Shown: one piece after another, positions 26,625-34,369 of the stretch | Numbering within the stretch: position 1 is the first letter of the stretch | Layout: each line of letters starts with the position of its first letter | NCBI RefSeq assembly: GCF_009604405.1 | Contig: NZ_WEGK01000002.1 | Location: 62,001 to 126,000, forward strand | DNA length: 64,000 bases | Reading direction: 5' to 3' | From: Nocardia macrotermitis | Lineage (GTDB): Bacteria; Actinomycetota; Actinomycetes; Mycobacteriales; Mycobacteriaceae | Position numbers and translations under genes: made by a program | The notes under the pieces: model-generated | Databases searched by the model: none | What the model was told of the DNA's origin: nothing | Seen by the model: the letters and a program-made list of their open reading frames with translations, nothing else

Positions 26625-26636
26625 CGGGCGGCATCG
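26343..26636. repeat. 294-bp direct repeat, copy 2
   Basis: Matches 22320-22613 at about 99% identity (see copy 1). Sequence on its right leads to the arylsulfotransferase-like gene, and sequence left of copy 1 is the intact GT39-like gene, so the ancestral order was probably GT39-like gene directly followed by the arylsulfotransferase-like gene. Confidence 0.92.
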
Positions 26637-26654
26637 AACCGACTGCGCGACAAG

Positions 26655-27881
26655 CTATTTCGAGGTGGGAGACCAATCCTCGAGGTAGGCGCGGTACGTC
26701 CCGAACGGCAGCGAGACATCGTAGACCAGCGCCCCGGACGGCGAGAACTCCGAAATATGCGGCGCCATACCCCAACCCACCAGGGTGTTCCCATTGGGCA
26801 GCCCCTGCGCGTCACCCATTGCCATGGCTACCAGTCCGCTGGGGTGAGTCTGGTTGCGCACCAACGTCGCTCGATGCGTGGCGGTATCCAGATGGATCCA
26901 CTGCACACTCGACAGACCCAGATTCTGCGAACCGGTGGAATTGTTGTTGAACAGCCGAATCGTATCGGGCCCAGCGAATTCCGCGTCGTGCTGGAAGCCG
27001 AACTCCACGCCCTGACCCAGTGCGAAGGACGAACGCTTACCGCCGAGCTGCCAGCGGATCTTGCCGGTGTGGATGTCGACGTCGTACACCGTGGACGTAT
27101 CGCGCATCGAAATCAGCAGGTTCCCTTGCGGATCCAGCGAGATCGAGTTCATGTGGTACGGGTCGTACACCTTGGAACCGGGCGTCGAGTTGCTCGACGT
27201 GGTGTCGGTCAGCGGGACGTGTTGCGCGGCACTCCACCGGAACAGCACCTTCTTGCTCGCGACATCCACCACCGAGGCGACGGTGTCGTACATCCTGCCG
27301 TTCTTCGGGCCGCCGACCGCGCTGAGATCAGCGTCGACCTCGTGGTACGCGGTGATCAGCGCGCGCCCGTCGGGCGTCAGCCGGAACTCGTGCACGTCCG
27401 AGCTCAAACCCGGTCCGGCATCGAGTGTTTCGATGATGTGCCCGTGCTCGTCGGCGATGTAGTCCTCACCCGTGCCGTGCCCGCCGACGGTGCTGCCCTG
27501 CCACCAGGTGAGCACGCGCTTGCCCTGATAGGTCTGCGCCCGGAAGTTCGACACGTCCTGCCCCTTGGGCGGGTCGTATCGCCACACCTGGTGCCCGGCC
27601 TTGTCCATCACCACGTTCGCGGGCGCGGCCTGCGGCACACCCGAGAGCGTCTGCCCCAGCCCTGGCACCAGCGCGGCCGCGCTGACCCCGGTCGTGTAGT
27701 AGATGTACCCCGGACTCGCGCCGGATTTGTTCACATCGACCGTATAGTTCAGCGCGCCCACCGGGGCACTGGGCAACGGCCCGGCAGCGGCGAGCGGCGC
27801 AAGTGCGCAGGTCCCGAGCCCAACGGCGGCCACGGCCAGTGCGGCGGCGCCGCGACGGATACGGTGCGAATTCCGGATCAT
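26655..27881 (-). CDS. Secreted arylsulfotransferase-family protein
   Basis: A 408-residue exported protein of the arylsulfotransferase (ASST-like) family. Residues 1-33 form a signal peptide (arginine-rich start, AAVGLGTCALAPLAAAG). The body shows beta-propeller-type repeats and the family stretches VWRYDPPKGQDVSNFRAQTY, LTWWQGSTVGGHGTGEDYI, DPYHMNSISLDPQGNLLISM, KIRWQLGGKRSSF and FGFQHDAEF. The paired motifs N-S-I and HDAEF are conserved in the family. Some relatives move sulfate between phenols without PAPS; many actinobacterial ones are untested. A ribosome site AGGAAT precedes ATG 27881. It sits between the duplicated segment and the AprA-like operon, and may connect to sulfate ester use outside the cell. 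Confidence 0.8.
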   Translation of the reverse strand: MIRNSHRIRRGAAALAVAAVGLGTCALAPLAAAGPLPSAPVGALNYTVDVNKSGASPGYIYYTTGVSAAALVPGLGQTLSGVPQAAPANVVMDKAGHQVWRYDPPKGQDVSNFRAQTYQGKRVLTWWQGSTVGGHGTGEDYIADEHGHIIETLDAGPGLSSDVHEFRLTPDGRALITAYHEVDADLSAVGGPKNGRMYDTVASVVDVASKKVLFRWSAAQHVPLTDTTSSNSTPGSKVYDPYHMNSISLDPQGNLLISMRDTSTVYDVDIHTGKIRWQLGGKRSSFALGQGVEFGFQHDAEFAGPDTIRLFNNNSTGSQNLGLSSVQWIHLDTATHRATLVRNQTHPSGLVAMAMGDAQGLPNGNTLVGWGMAPHISEFSPSGALVYDVSLPFGTYRAYLEDWSPTSK

Positions 27882-28039
27882 AGGATTCCTAGCAAGGCTA
27901 ATGAATGGGTGCGCGCGGGAGCGTACCCCCTATTTCTGTGGGCATTCTGTGGTACGCAGGGTAAGCGGCAGCCGCACCGGGCCCGGTACCCGCGCTCGGG
28001 AGGGCGTGTCGGACGGGTCGCCGAGCGCCGACCCGCCTA

Positions 28040-30733
28040 TCACCCCAAAGCTCGTCGCGCGTAAGCCCGGACGTCCGCGTCGGAATCGTCGATGGCCTGC
28101 TGGAGTGCATGGCGGGCGGCGGGGTTGTCGGGCCAGAGGCCGAGGGTGAGGACGGCGGCCTTGCGGACGTCGGGGTGGGGGTCGGCGAGGGCCGTGTGCA
28201 GCGGGGTGGCGGCGAGGCCGGGACCCAGGGCGGTCCAGCCGCGGACCGCGCCTTCGCGGATCTGCCAGGCCGAATCGGTGAGAGCGGTGGACAGGACGGG
28301 GGCGTCGGCGGGGTCGCCGAGCCGGGACAGCGCGGTGAGAGCGGCGGCGCGGACCAGTGGATCGCGGTCGGCGGTCAGTTCGCGCACGGCGTCCACGCCG
28401 CCCCGGCCGATGGTGGCGAGGCCCTGAGCTGCGGCGATGCGGACCTCGCGGTTCTCGTCGTGGGCGGCGGTGGTCAGGGCGGTCCAGTCGTCGATCGAGA
28501 CCAGGGCGCGCACCCCTTCGATGCGGACGCGGTGGTCGTCGTCCACCACGGCCTTGCCGAACAGTTCCGCCGAACCCGTGCGCAGCGCCCGCAGCAGATC
28601 CACCACACCGGCGCGGACGAGCGGATCGGGTGATCCCGCATGATCCGTGAGACCTGTTGTGGCGGGCAGGATTTCGACAAGCTCACGCAGACCGGCGAGG
28701 GCGGCGGCGCGGACCGGGGCGGCCGGATCGGCGAGGGCGGCGATCAACGCGTCGGCGAAACCGTCCGGTGTGCCCTCGGTCAGGACCGAGACGGCGGTGG
28801 CGCGCACGCGGGGATCGGCGTCGGTGAGGAAAACGTGCAGGTCCGTGAGTGAAGGGGCGTCCAGCGTCAGCAACTGCGCGATGGCCGGGGCAACCTCGGT
28901 GGCGGCGTCGGCGACCGCTGTGGTCCGAGGCCGTACGACGCTGTCGTCCGCCGCGGTCGTGCGCGGCGGGCCGGTGATCAGATCGGGCTGTGCGACCGGT
29001 TCGGCGGTCTCGGCGGCGCTGAATCGTCCGGCGAGTTCGGGGACCGGCACGAAATACGGTGCGACAGGGCGTTTCAGGAATTCCATCGTCCCGCCCGCGC
29101 TCTTGCGCAGGTTCAGGTGATAGTGCCACTGCTCGTCGTCGCGCTCGGGCAGATCGGCGCGTTCGTGGTAGAGGCCCCAACGAGATTCGGTGCGGGTCAG
29201 CGACGAACGCGCGGCCATTTCGGCGCAGTCGCGGATGAAACTCACTTCCGCGCAACGCATCAGCTCGTGCGGTGTGGTCGCACCCATCTCGGCGATCTCG
29301 TGGGTCATCCGCTCGAACGTCTCGATCGCCAGGGACAGTTTGGTCGCCGTCTTCGGCGGCGCCACATAGTCGTTGACGAAGCGGCGGAGTTTGTACTCCA
29401 CCTGCTGCTGCGGCGGCCCTTCCGGATCGCGCAGCGGACGGTAGATCAGCTCGTGCGCGGCGGTGAGCTGGTCGGACGGAAGTTCTTGCGGTGCAGCGAC
29501 ATCGGCACGGATACCTGCGGCATGTTCACCGGCCAGATCGCCGTACACGAACGCGCCGATCATGTAGTTGTGCGGCACACAGGCCAGATCCCCGGCCGCG
29601 TACAGTCCGGGAACGGTCGTGCGGGCATGCTCGTCCACCCACACACCGGACGCGGAATGTCCACTGCACAAACCGATCTCGGAGATGTGCATCTCGATAT
29701 CGTGGGTCCGATAGTCGTGACCCCGGTTGGCGTGGAAGGTGCCGCGGGTGGGCCGCTCGGTGGTGTGCAGAATTCCCTCGAGCGCGGTAAGCGTCTCATC
29801 GGGCAGATGAGAAACCTTCAAATAGATTGGCCCTCTGGCAGATTCGATCTCGTTCTTGACCTCACTCATCATCTGCCCGGACCAGTAGTCCGAATCCACG
29901 AACCGCTCACCACCGGCGTTCACCTGATACCCGCCGAACGGATTGGCCACATACGCGCACGCCGGACCGTTGTAATCCTTGATGAGCGGGTTGATCTGGA
30001 AACATTCGATCCCCGAGAGCTCCGCACCCGCGTGATAGGCCATCGAATACCCGTCACCGGCATTGGTCGGATTCTCGTACGTGCCATACAGATATCCCGA
30101 CGCGGGCAGCCCGAGCCGACCGCACGGCCCGGTCGCCAGGATCACCGCCTTCGCGCCCACGGCGACGAATTCCCCGGTGCGCGTGTTCAATGCGGCCGCG
30201 CCCACCGCACGCCCGCCGTCGGTGAGCACCCGCACCGGCATCAACCGATTCTCGATCCGGATCTTCTCGCGCATCTTCCGTTGTCGCAGTACGCGATACA
30301 GCGCCTTCTTGACGTCCTTGCCCTCGGGCATCGGCAGCACGTACGACCCCGAGCGGTGCACCCGCCGCACCGCGTACTCGCCGTACTCGTCCTTCTCGAA
30401 CTTCACGCCGTACCGCTCGAGCCGCTGCACCATCGCGAAGCCGCGCGTCGCGGTCTGATAGATGGTGCGCTGGTTGACGATTCCGTCGTTGGCGCGGGTG
30501 ATCTCCGCGACGTAGTCCTCCGGTTCGGCCTTCCCCGGAACCACGGCATTGTTGACCCCGTCCATCCCCATCGCCAGCGCGCCCGAATGCCGCACGTGCG
30601 CCTTCTCCAGCAGCAGCACGTTCGCGCCGTGCTCGGCGGCGGTGAGCGCGGCCATGGTTCCGGCGGTGCCGCCACCGATCACCAGCACATCGCAGTCGAG
30701 CCGGACGGTGTCGGCCAGGTCGGGAATCTTCAT
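28040..30733 (-). CDS. AprA-like FAD flavoprotein fused to HEAT repeats
   Basis: An 897-residue protein. Residues about 1-600 are a fumarate-reductase/AprA-type flavoprotein: FAD fold VIGGGTAGTM (19-28), then HSGALAMGMDGVNNA, EDYVAEITRANDGIVN, AVILATGPCGRLG, and the C-terminal FAD contact GLYAAGDLACVPHNYMIGAF. Residues about 625-897 hold around eight HEAT/PBS-lyase-type repeats (ADPRVRATAV, DPAAPVRAAAL, DENREVRIAAA, DPHPDVRKAAV, DSDADVRAYA). In adenylylsulfate reductase, AprA pairs with the ferredoxin AprB; an AprB-like ferredoxin is encoded in the same operon. It ends an operon with a GntR regulator and a sulfonate-type ABC importer. I infer a redox enzyme working on the imported compound. 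True APS reductase activity is not implied: the organism is not a sulfate respirer and the protein is divergent. Confidence 0.82.
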   Translation of the reverse strand: MKIPDLADTVRLDCDVLVIGGGTAGTMAALTAAEHGANVLLLEKAHVRHSGALAMGMDGVNNAVVPGKAEPEDYVAEITRANDGIVNQRTIYQTATRGFAMVQRLERYGVKFEKDEYGEYAVRRVHRSGSYVLPMPEGKDVKKALYRVLRQRKMREKIRIENRLMPVRVLTDGGRAVGAAALNTRTGEFVAVGAKAVILATGPCGRLGLPASGYLYGTYENPTNAGDGYSMAYHAGAELSGIECFQINPLIKDYNGPACAYVANPFGGYQVNAGGERFVDSDYWSGQMMSEVKNEIESARGPIYLKVSHLPDETLTALEGILHTTERPTRGTFHANRGHDYRTHDIEMHISEIGLCSGHSASGVWVDEHARTTVPGLYAAGDLACVPHNYMIGAFVYGDLAGEHAAGIRADVAAPQELPSDQLTAAHELIYRPLRDPEGPPQQQVEYKLRRFVNDYVAPPKTATKLSLAIETFERMTHEIAEMGATTPHELMRCAEVSFIRDCAEMAARSSLTRTESRWGLYHERADLPERDDEQWHYHLNLRKSAGGTMEFLKRPVAPYFVPVPELAGRFSAAETAEPVAQPDLITGPPRTTAADDSVVRPRTTAVADAATEVAPAIAQLLTLDAPSLTDLHVFLTDADPRVRATAVSVLTEGTPDGFADALIAALADPAAPVRAAALAGLRELVEILPATTGLTDHAGSPDPLVRAGVVDLLRALRTGSAELFGKAVVDDDHRVRIEGVRALVSIDDWTALTTAAHDENREVRIAAAQGLATIGRGGVDAVRELTADRDPLVRAAALTALSRLGDPADAPVLSTALTDSAWQIREGAVRGWTALGPGLAATPLHTALADPHPDVRKAAVLTLGLWPDNPAARHALQQAIDDSDADVRAYARRALG

Positions 30734-30760
30734 CAGCGGTGCTCCAAGCGGGAGATCGGT

Positions 30761-31531
30761 TCAGGAGTGGGCCGGGGCCGGATCGTCCGAACGATCCAGG
30801 GCGGCAAGGATTTCGGTGCGCAGCGCGGTGCGGTCGACGTCCGGGTCGCGGGGCCGGGGGATGTCCAGCAGCGCGAGCAGCGGGCGCGCGGCGCGGTCCA
30901 GGACGGCGATGCGGTCGCCCAGCAGCAGCGCCTCGTCCACATCGTGCGTGACGAATACGACCGTGGTGGGATGCGCCCGCCAGGTGTCCACGAGCAGGCG
31001 CTGCATGGTGGCGCGGGTGGGTGCGTCCAGGGCGCCGAACGGCTCGTCCATCAGCACCGCGCGGGGCGCACCGGCCAGGCCGCGGGCGAGTTGGACGCGC
31101 TGGCGCATCCCGCCGGACAGATCCTTGGGCAGGTAGCCGCCGAATCCGGTCAGACCGACCTCGTCGATCCAGCGTTCGGCGCGTTCGCGGCGTCCGGCGC
31201 GGGGTTCGCCGCGCAGCCGCAGGGCCAGCTCGACATTCGAGCGGACCGTGCGCCAGGGGAGTAACGCGTTGTCCTGGAACACCATTGCGCGATCACGCGA
31301 CGGTCCGGTAACCGGTTCGCCATCGGCGAGGACGCGCCCGGAGCGCGCGGGCAGCAGACCGGCCAGCGCGCGCAGCACCGTCGATTTGCCGCACCCGGAC
31401 GGCCCGGTCAGCACGAGGATCTCGCCGGGCCGGATATCGAGGTTCAGTCCGCTGATCACCGGCGTTCCGGAGTAACGCAGCTCCACCCGATCCAGCTGGA
31501 GATCCATTGCGGTACTTGCTATTTCGCTCAT
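30761..31531 (-). CDS. SsuB/TauB-type ABC transporter ATPase
   Basis: A 256-residue ATPase of the nitrate/sulfonate/taurine importer class. Walker A GPSGCGKST is near residue 43, Q-loop VFQDNALLPWRTV, signature DLSGGMRQRVQLARGL, Walker B VLMDEPFGALDAPTR, and switch His FVTHDVDEAL. All are canonical for SsuB/TauB. ATG 31531 overlaps the permease stop by 4 bp; 27 bases separate its stop from the AprA-like gene. It should energise uptake of a small anionic organosulfur compound. Confidence 0.93.
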   Translation of the reverse strand: MSEIASTAMDLQLDRVELRYSGTPVISGLNLDIRPGEILVLTGPSGCGKSTVLRALAGLLPARSGRVLADGEPVTGPSRDRAMVFQDNALLPWRTVRSNVELALRLRGEPRAGRRERAERWIDEVGLTGFGGYLPKDLSGGMRQRVQLARGLAGAPRAVLMDEPFGALDAPTRATMQRLLVDTWRAHPTTVVFVTHDVDEALLLGDRIAVLDRAARPLLALLDIPRPRDPDVDRTALRTEILAALDRSDDPAPAHS

Positions 31532-32427
31532 CTCGTCTCCGCTCCCGCGCGAGGCAACCAGGCGGTGGCTCGGCGGCCCAGCAGTTCCACCGCCGCTGAG
31601 GTCGCGAAGCCCAGCACCCCGATGGTGATGATGCCGACGAACACCCCCGGATAGTCCACGATCGTGTACGCCTGCCAGGTGCGATAGCCGACACCCAGTC
31701 GGCCCGAGATCATTTCGGCCGACACCACGCAGATCCAGGCCACGCCGATCCCCACCGACAGCCCGCCGAACACCCCGGGCAGACTGCCGGGCAGCACGAC
31801 GCGCCACAGCACGTCCCATCGGCTGCCGCCGAGCGTGCGCACCGAATCCTCCCAGATCACCGGTAGCGCCCGCACCGCGTGCCGGGTACTGACCATGATC
31901 GGGAAATACGCGGCCAGAAAGGTGATGAACACGATTCCGGCCTCATCGGTCGGGAACAGCAGAATCGCCACCGGCACGATCGCGATCGCCGGAATCGGCC
32001 GGGCCAGCTCGGTCAGCGGCCCGAAGACATCCGCGAACAGCCGCGAACGTCCCAGTGCCACACCGGAAGCCACGCCCGCGAGCGCGGCCAGCACGAACCC
32101 GCTCAGGATCCGGATCATCGATTGCCCCAGATCCAGCCAGTACGTCCCGGTCCCGAGCTGGTGCCCGAACGCTCGCACGATCTGCGTCACCGTCGGCAAG
32201 GTATCGAACCGCACCCAGACCCGAATATGATTGGCGGTCAACAGCTGCCAGGCGACAACCACCGCGATGACCGAAACCAGCCGAATGACCCGCGACCGCC
32301 AAACCCGGCCGCCCTCACCACGATCCGATGCCCCTTCGGATTTGCCCGTGGTCGCCGCATCCGATCCCGCGACGACCTCGGAACCGGCAGCACTCGGGTC
32401 GAGCCGAGCGGATATCGTCGCGCTCAT
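31528..32427 (-). CDS. SsuC/TauC-type ABC transporter permease
   Basis: A 299-residue permease with six membrane segments and a 40-residue polar N-terminal tail. Marks include WVRFDTLPTVTQIVRAFG, the first-helix region TYWLDLGQSMIRILSGFVLA, and the coupling loop EDSVRTLGGSRWDVLWRVVLPG (shown here split as EDSVRTLGG and WRVVLPGSLPG). The end FVGIITIGVLGFATSAAVE is typical of SsuC. It overlaps a tiny ORF upstream and the ATPase downstream by 4 bp each. Confidence 0.92.
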   Translation of the reverse strand: MSATISARLDPSAAGSEVVAGSDAATTGKSEGASDRGEGGRVWRSRVIRLVSVIAVVVAWQLLTANHIRVWVRFDTLPTVTQIVRAFGHQLGTGTYWLDLGQSMIRILSGFVLAALAGVASGVALGRSRLFADVFGPLTELARPIPAIAIVPVAILLFPTDEAGIVFITFLAAYFPIMVSTRHAVRALPVIWEDSVRTLGGSRWDVLWRVVLPGSLPGVFGGLSVGIGVAWICVVSAEMISGRLGVGYRTWQAYTIVDYPGVFVGIITIGVLGFATSAAVELLGRRATAWLPRAGAETR

Positions 32428-32522
32428 CGTTCACCCCCGCGGCCTGTTTTGCCGTGACGTGCAGAGCTGACGGCGACAGGCTGTGCCGCGCCGGGCGCCA
32501 CGCTCGGAATCGACTGGTTCAT
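32424..32522 (-). CDS. Candidate 32-residue small protein (second of two)
   Basis: ATG 32522, preceded by GAGGGCGGA, opens a 32-codon frame (MNQSIPSVAPGAAQPVAVSS, then ARHGKTGRGGER) ending in a TGA that overlaps the permease ATG (ATGA). Its own ATG overlaps the stop of the small ORF upstream in the same way. The peptide is basic at the end and has no cysteine. The unbroken chain of overlaps argues for translation; the product's role is unknown, and it may serve only to couple translation. Confidence 0.45.
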   Translation of the reverse strand: MNQSIPSVAPGAAQPVAVSSARHGKTGRGGER

Positions 32523-32668
32523 GGCTGTCCGCCCTCGATCGGCTTCGTTGTATCAACCGTCACGGATTCGGCTCTCCTGCAACTGAGTTCGACCAGGCTC
32601 GAGCGGAGTATGCCGCGGCCGGCGCGTCGGACCCGGTCGGTCGCCGCGTTCCTGATTCGTTCGCTCAC
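32519..32668 (-). CDS. Candidate 49-residue small protein (first of two)
   Basis: GTG 32668 overlaps the solute-binding-protein stop (GTGA), and the frame ends at a TGA overlapping the next ORF's ATG. The peptide begins VSERIRNAATDRVRRAGRGI and continues LRSSLVELSCRRAESVTVD, then TTKPIEGGQP. It is basic with a single cysteine (residue 30). The stretch resembles part of the small ORF at 15299-15439 (VEL...C...ADSECVTV), which also precedes an ABC permease. A leader or small transporter partner is possible; chance is not excluded. Confidence 0.5.
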   Translation of the reverse strand: MSERIRNAATDRVRRAGRGILRSSLVELSCRRAESVTVDTTKPIEGGQP

Positions 32669-34092
32669 GGCTGCACCTCGGCGATCGCCTGGTCGTAGGA
32701 CAGCTGAGTGCTGCCGGGATGCGCGGTCAGATACCGTTGTGCCGCAGCCGATGTGGTGAACGGGAGGTAGGTCTGTCCGTCGTGGATCCACAGGGCCTTG
32801 TCGGCGAACCAGCGGGTGCCCAGTTCGGCGTCGGGGACGTAGGCCGCGCGCACCTTGCGGCCTTGTGCGCGAGCGGCTTTCAGCGCGTGCAGCAGGCTGG
32901 TCGGGTCGGCGGCAGGCTGGGTGGTCTCCTGGCCGTCGAACCAGATCTCCCCGGCGAGAGCGGGATCGGTGACCGGGCGGTTCCCGGTCGGATCGGTACC
33001 CGTGATCGGCGCGGGGTTGCCGAAGTTCGCGACGGCCTTGGCATAGTCGACGCCCCGCTCGCTGAACGCCTTTCGCAGCGGCGCGTCGTCGACGAACTTG
33101 TCCACATCCAGATCGGCGAAGTCACCGATCGACTTCAGATACGGGATATCGCCCTTGAAAGCCTGGATGAGCTGCGATTTGAGCGGTGTGTCGAAGGTGG
33201 TTCCGCCGGGCCCGTTGTAGAGGTACACCACCTCGGCGGGCAGTCCGGTGTCGTGGGCGACCGATTCGGCGGCCTCCAGCGGTTTCGCGTGCAGGAAATC
33301 GGTCGCGTCCAACTGCGCTTGCAGGAATGCGTCCAGCACCTCGGGATGCTGTTTCGCGTAGTCCCGCCGCGCGACGACGCCGTGGAAGGTCGGGACATTC
33401 AATTCCGCACCGTCGTAAAGCAATTGCGCCTTGTTCTGGAAAACCAGCAACCCCGGCCACGCGACGAACTGCGAAAGCGCCTGCACCTGACCGGAATCCA
33501 GCGCCGACGCCCCGATCTGCGGCTGCTGATTGAGAATCCGCACACCGGATTTCGGATCGATCCCGGCCCGGCTCAGTCCTTGACGCAACGTCCCGTCACC
33601 GGCCGAACCGACACTCGCCGACACCTTCTTCCCGGCCAGCTCCTGCAACTCGTGAATCGGCGAACCAGGCGGCACCACAACCATGTTCAGCGATCCCTTG
33701 GGCTGATACCCGGTGACCGACACCAGTTCGGTGCGCGACCGCTCACTGGCCTGCGTCCGCGAACCGTTGATCAGCAGCGGGTAATCACCCATCGACCCGA
33801 TATCGATCTTCTCCGCGACCATCTGCGCGGTGATCGGCGCACCGGTGTCGTAATCCTGCCATTCGACCTGATACTTCGGCCCGCCCGCGGCGGTCAGTCT
33901 CGCCAGTCGCTGTTCGAGAAAACCCTTGGCACGCAACAGGGTTCCGGCGGTGACGGTATTGATGGTCTTGGACTGATAGCCCACCACGACCTTGACGGTA
34001 TTCCCCGAATCCGCCGCATCGAGCGAGCATCCGGCGGCGATCAGAGCCATGGCGGACAAACCCGCGATAATGCGGGCAGGACGATATTTCAT
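32665..34092 (-). CDS. ABC transporter solute-binding lipoprotein with NosL-like C-terminus
   Basis: A 475-residue exported lipoprotein: basic start, hydrophobic core and lipobox ALIAAGC with Cys22. Residues about 35-350 match the SsuA/TauA/NrtA-like binding fold (VVGYQSKTINTVTAGTLL, MVAEKIDIGSMGDYPLLING, LAGKKVSASVGSAGDGTL, HGVVARRDYAKQHPEVLDAF). Residues about 385-475 resemble NosL: RKVRAAYVPDAELGTRW, FADKALWI, TYLPFTTSAAAQRYLTAHPG and QLSYDQAIAEV correspond to the end of NosL proteins, which bind copper(I) in nitrous oxide reductase maturation. The fusion is unusual; the extra domain has no obvious metal-binding Cys pair. ATG 34092 follows GAGGAATTCG-like sequence. It is 49 bases from the ferredoxin gene. 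Confidence 0.85.
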   Translation of the reverse strand: MKYRPARIIAGLSAMALIAAGCSLDAADSGNTVKVVVGYQSKTINTVTAGTLLRAKGFLEQRLARLTAAGGPKYQVEWQDYDTGAPITAQMVAEKIDIGSMGDYPLLINGSRTQASERSRTELVSVTGYQPKGSLNMVVVPPGSPIHELQELAGKKVSASVGSAGDGTLRQGLSRAGIDPKSGVRILNQQPQIGASALDSGQVQALSQFVAWPGLLVFQNKAQLLYDGAELNVPTFHGVVARRDYAKQHPEVLDAFLQAQLDATDFLHAKPLEAAESVAHDTGLPAEVVYLYNGPGGTTFDTPLKSQLIQAFKGDIPYLKSIGDFADLDVDKFVDDAPLRKAFSERGVDYAKAVANFGNPAPITGTDPTGNRPVTDPALAGEIWFDGQETTQPAADPTSLLHALKAARAQGRKVRAAYVPDAELGTRWFADKALWIHDGQTYLPFTTSAAAQRYLTAHPGSTQLSYDQAIAEVQP

Positions 34093-34141
34093 TCGAATTC
34101 CTCGGAATTCGCCTCGCGCGGAGGCGATCTGGGTGCGCGGA

Positions 34142-34369
34142 TCAGCGCAACAGGAAGGGCATATTGACGGTGACGGCGCCGGTGGGACAGCGGGCGGCGC
34201 ACGGGCCGCAGTACCAACACTCGTCCACGTGCATGTACGCCTTGCCGTTGTCCGGGTTGATCGCCAGGGAGTCGAGCGGACAGATCTCGACACACAGGGT
34301 GCACCCCTGAATGCACAGGGATTCGTCGATGGTCACCGGAACGTCGGTGCGCTGGTTCACCAGGGCCAT
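34142..34369 (-). CDS. AprB-like 2x[4Fe-4S] ferredoxin
   Basis: A 75-residue ferredoxin with eight cysteines in two clusters. The first motif is CIQGCTLCVEICP (Cys19, 23, 26, 30) with three rather than two residues after the first Cys. The second is CWYCGPCAARCP (Cys51, 54, 57, 61). The spacing and the CW-C-C--CP second motif recall AprB, the electron-transfer subunit of adenylylsulfate reductase (CWEC..C...CP). AprB is about twice as long because of a C-terminal tail; that tail is absent here. ATG 34369 directly abuts the GntR stop. It likely passes electrons to or from the AprA-like flavoprotein encoded at the other end of the operon. Confidence 0.88.
   Translation of the reverse strand: MALVNQRTDVPVTIDESLCIQGCTLCVEICPLDSLAINPDNGKAYMHVDECWYCGPCAARCPTGAVTVNMPFLLR

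Noticed and set aside
29117..31264. A plus-strand open frame of about 700 codons across the AprA-like and ATPase genes
   Set aside because: It crosses two real minus-strand genes and the space between, and carries no recognisable domain.
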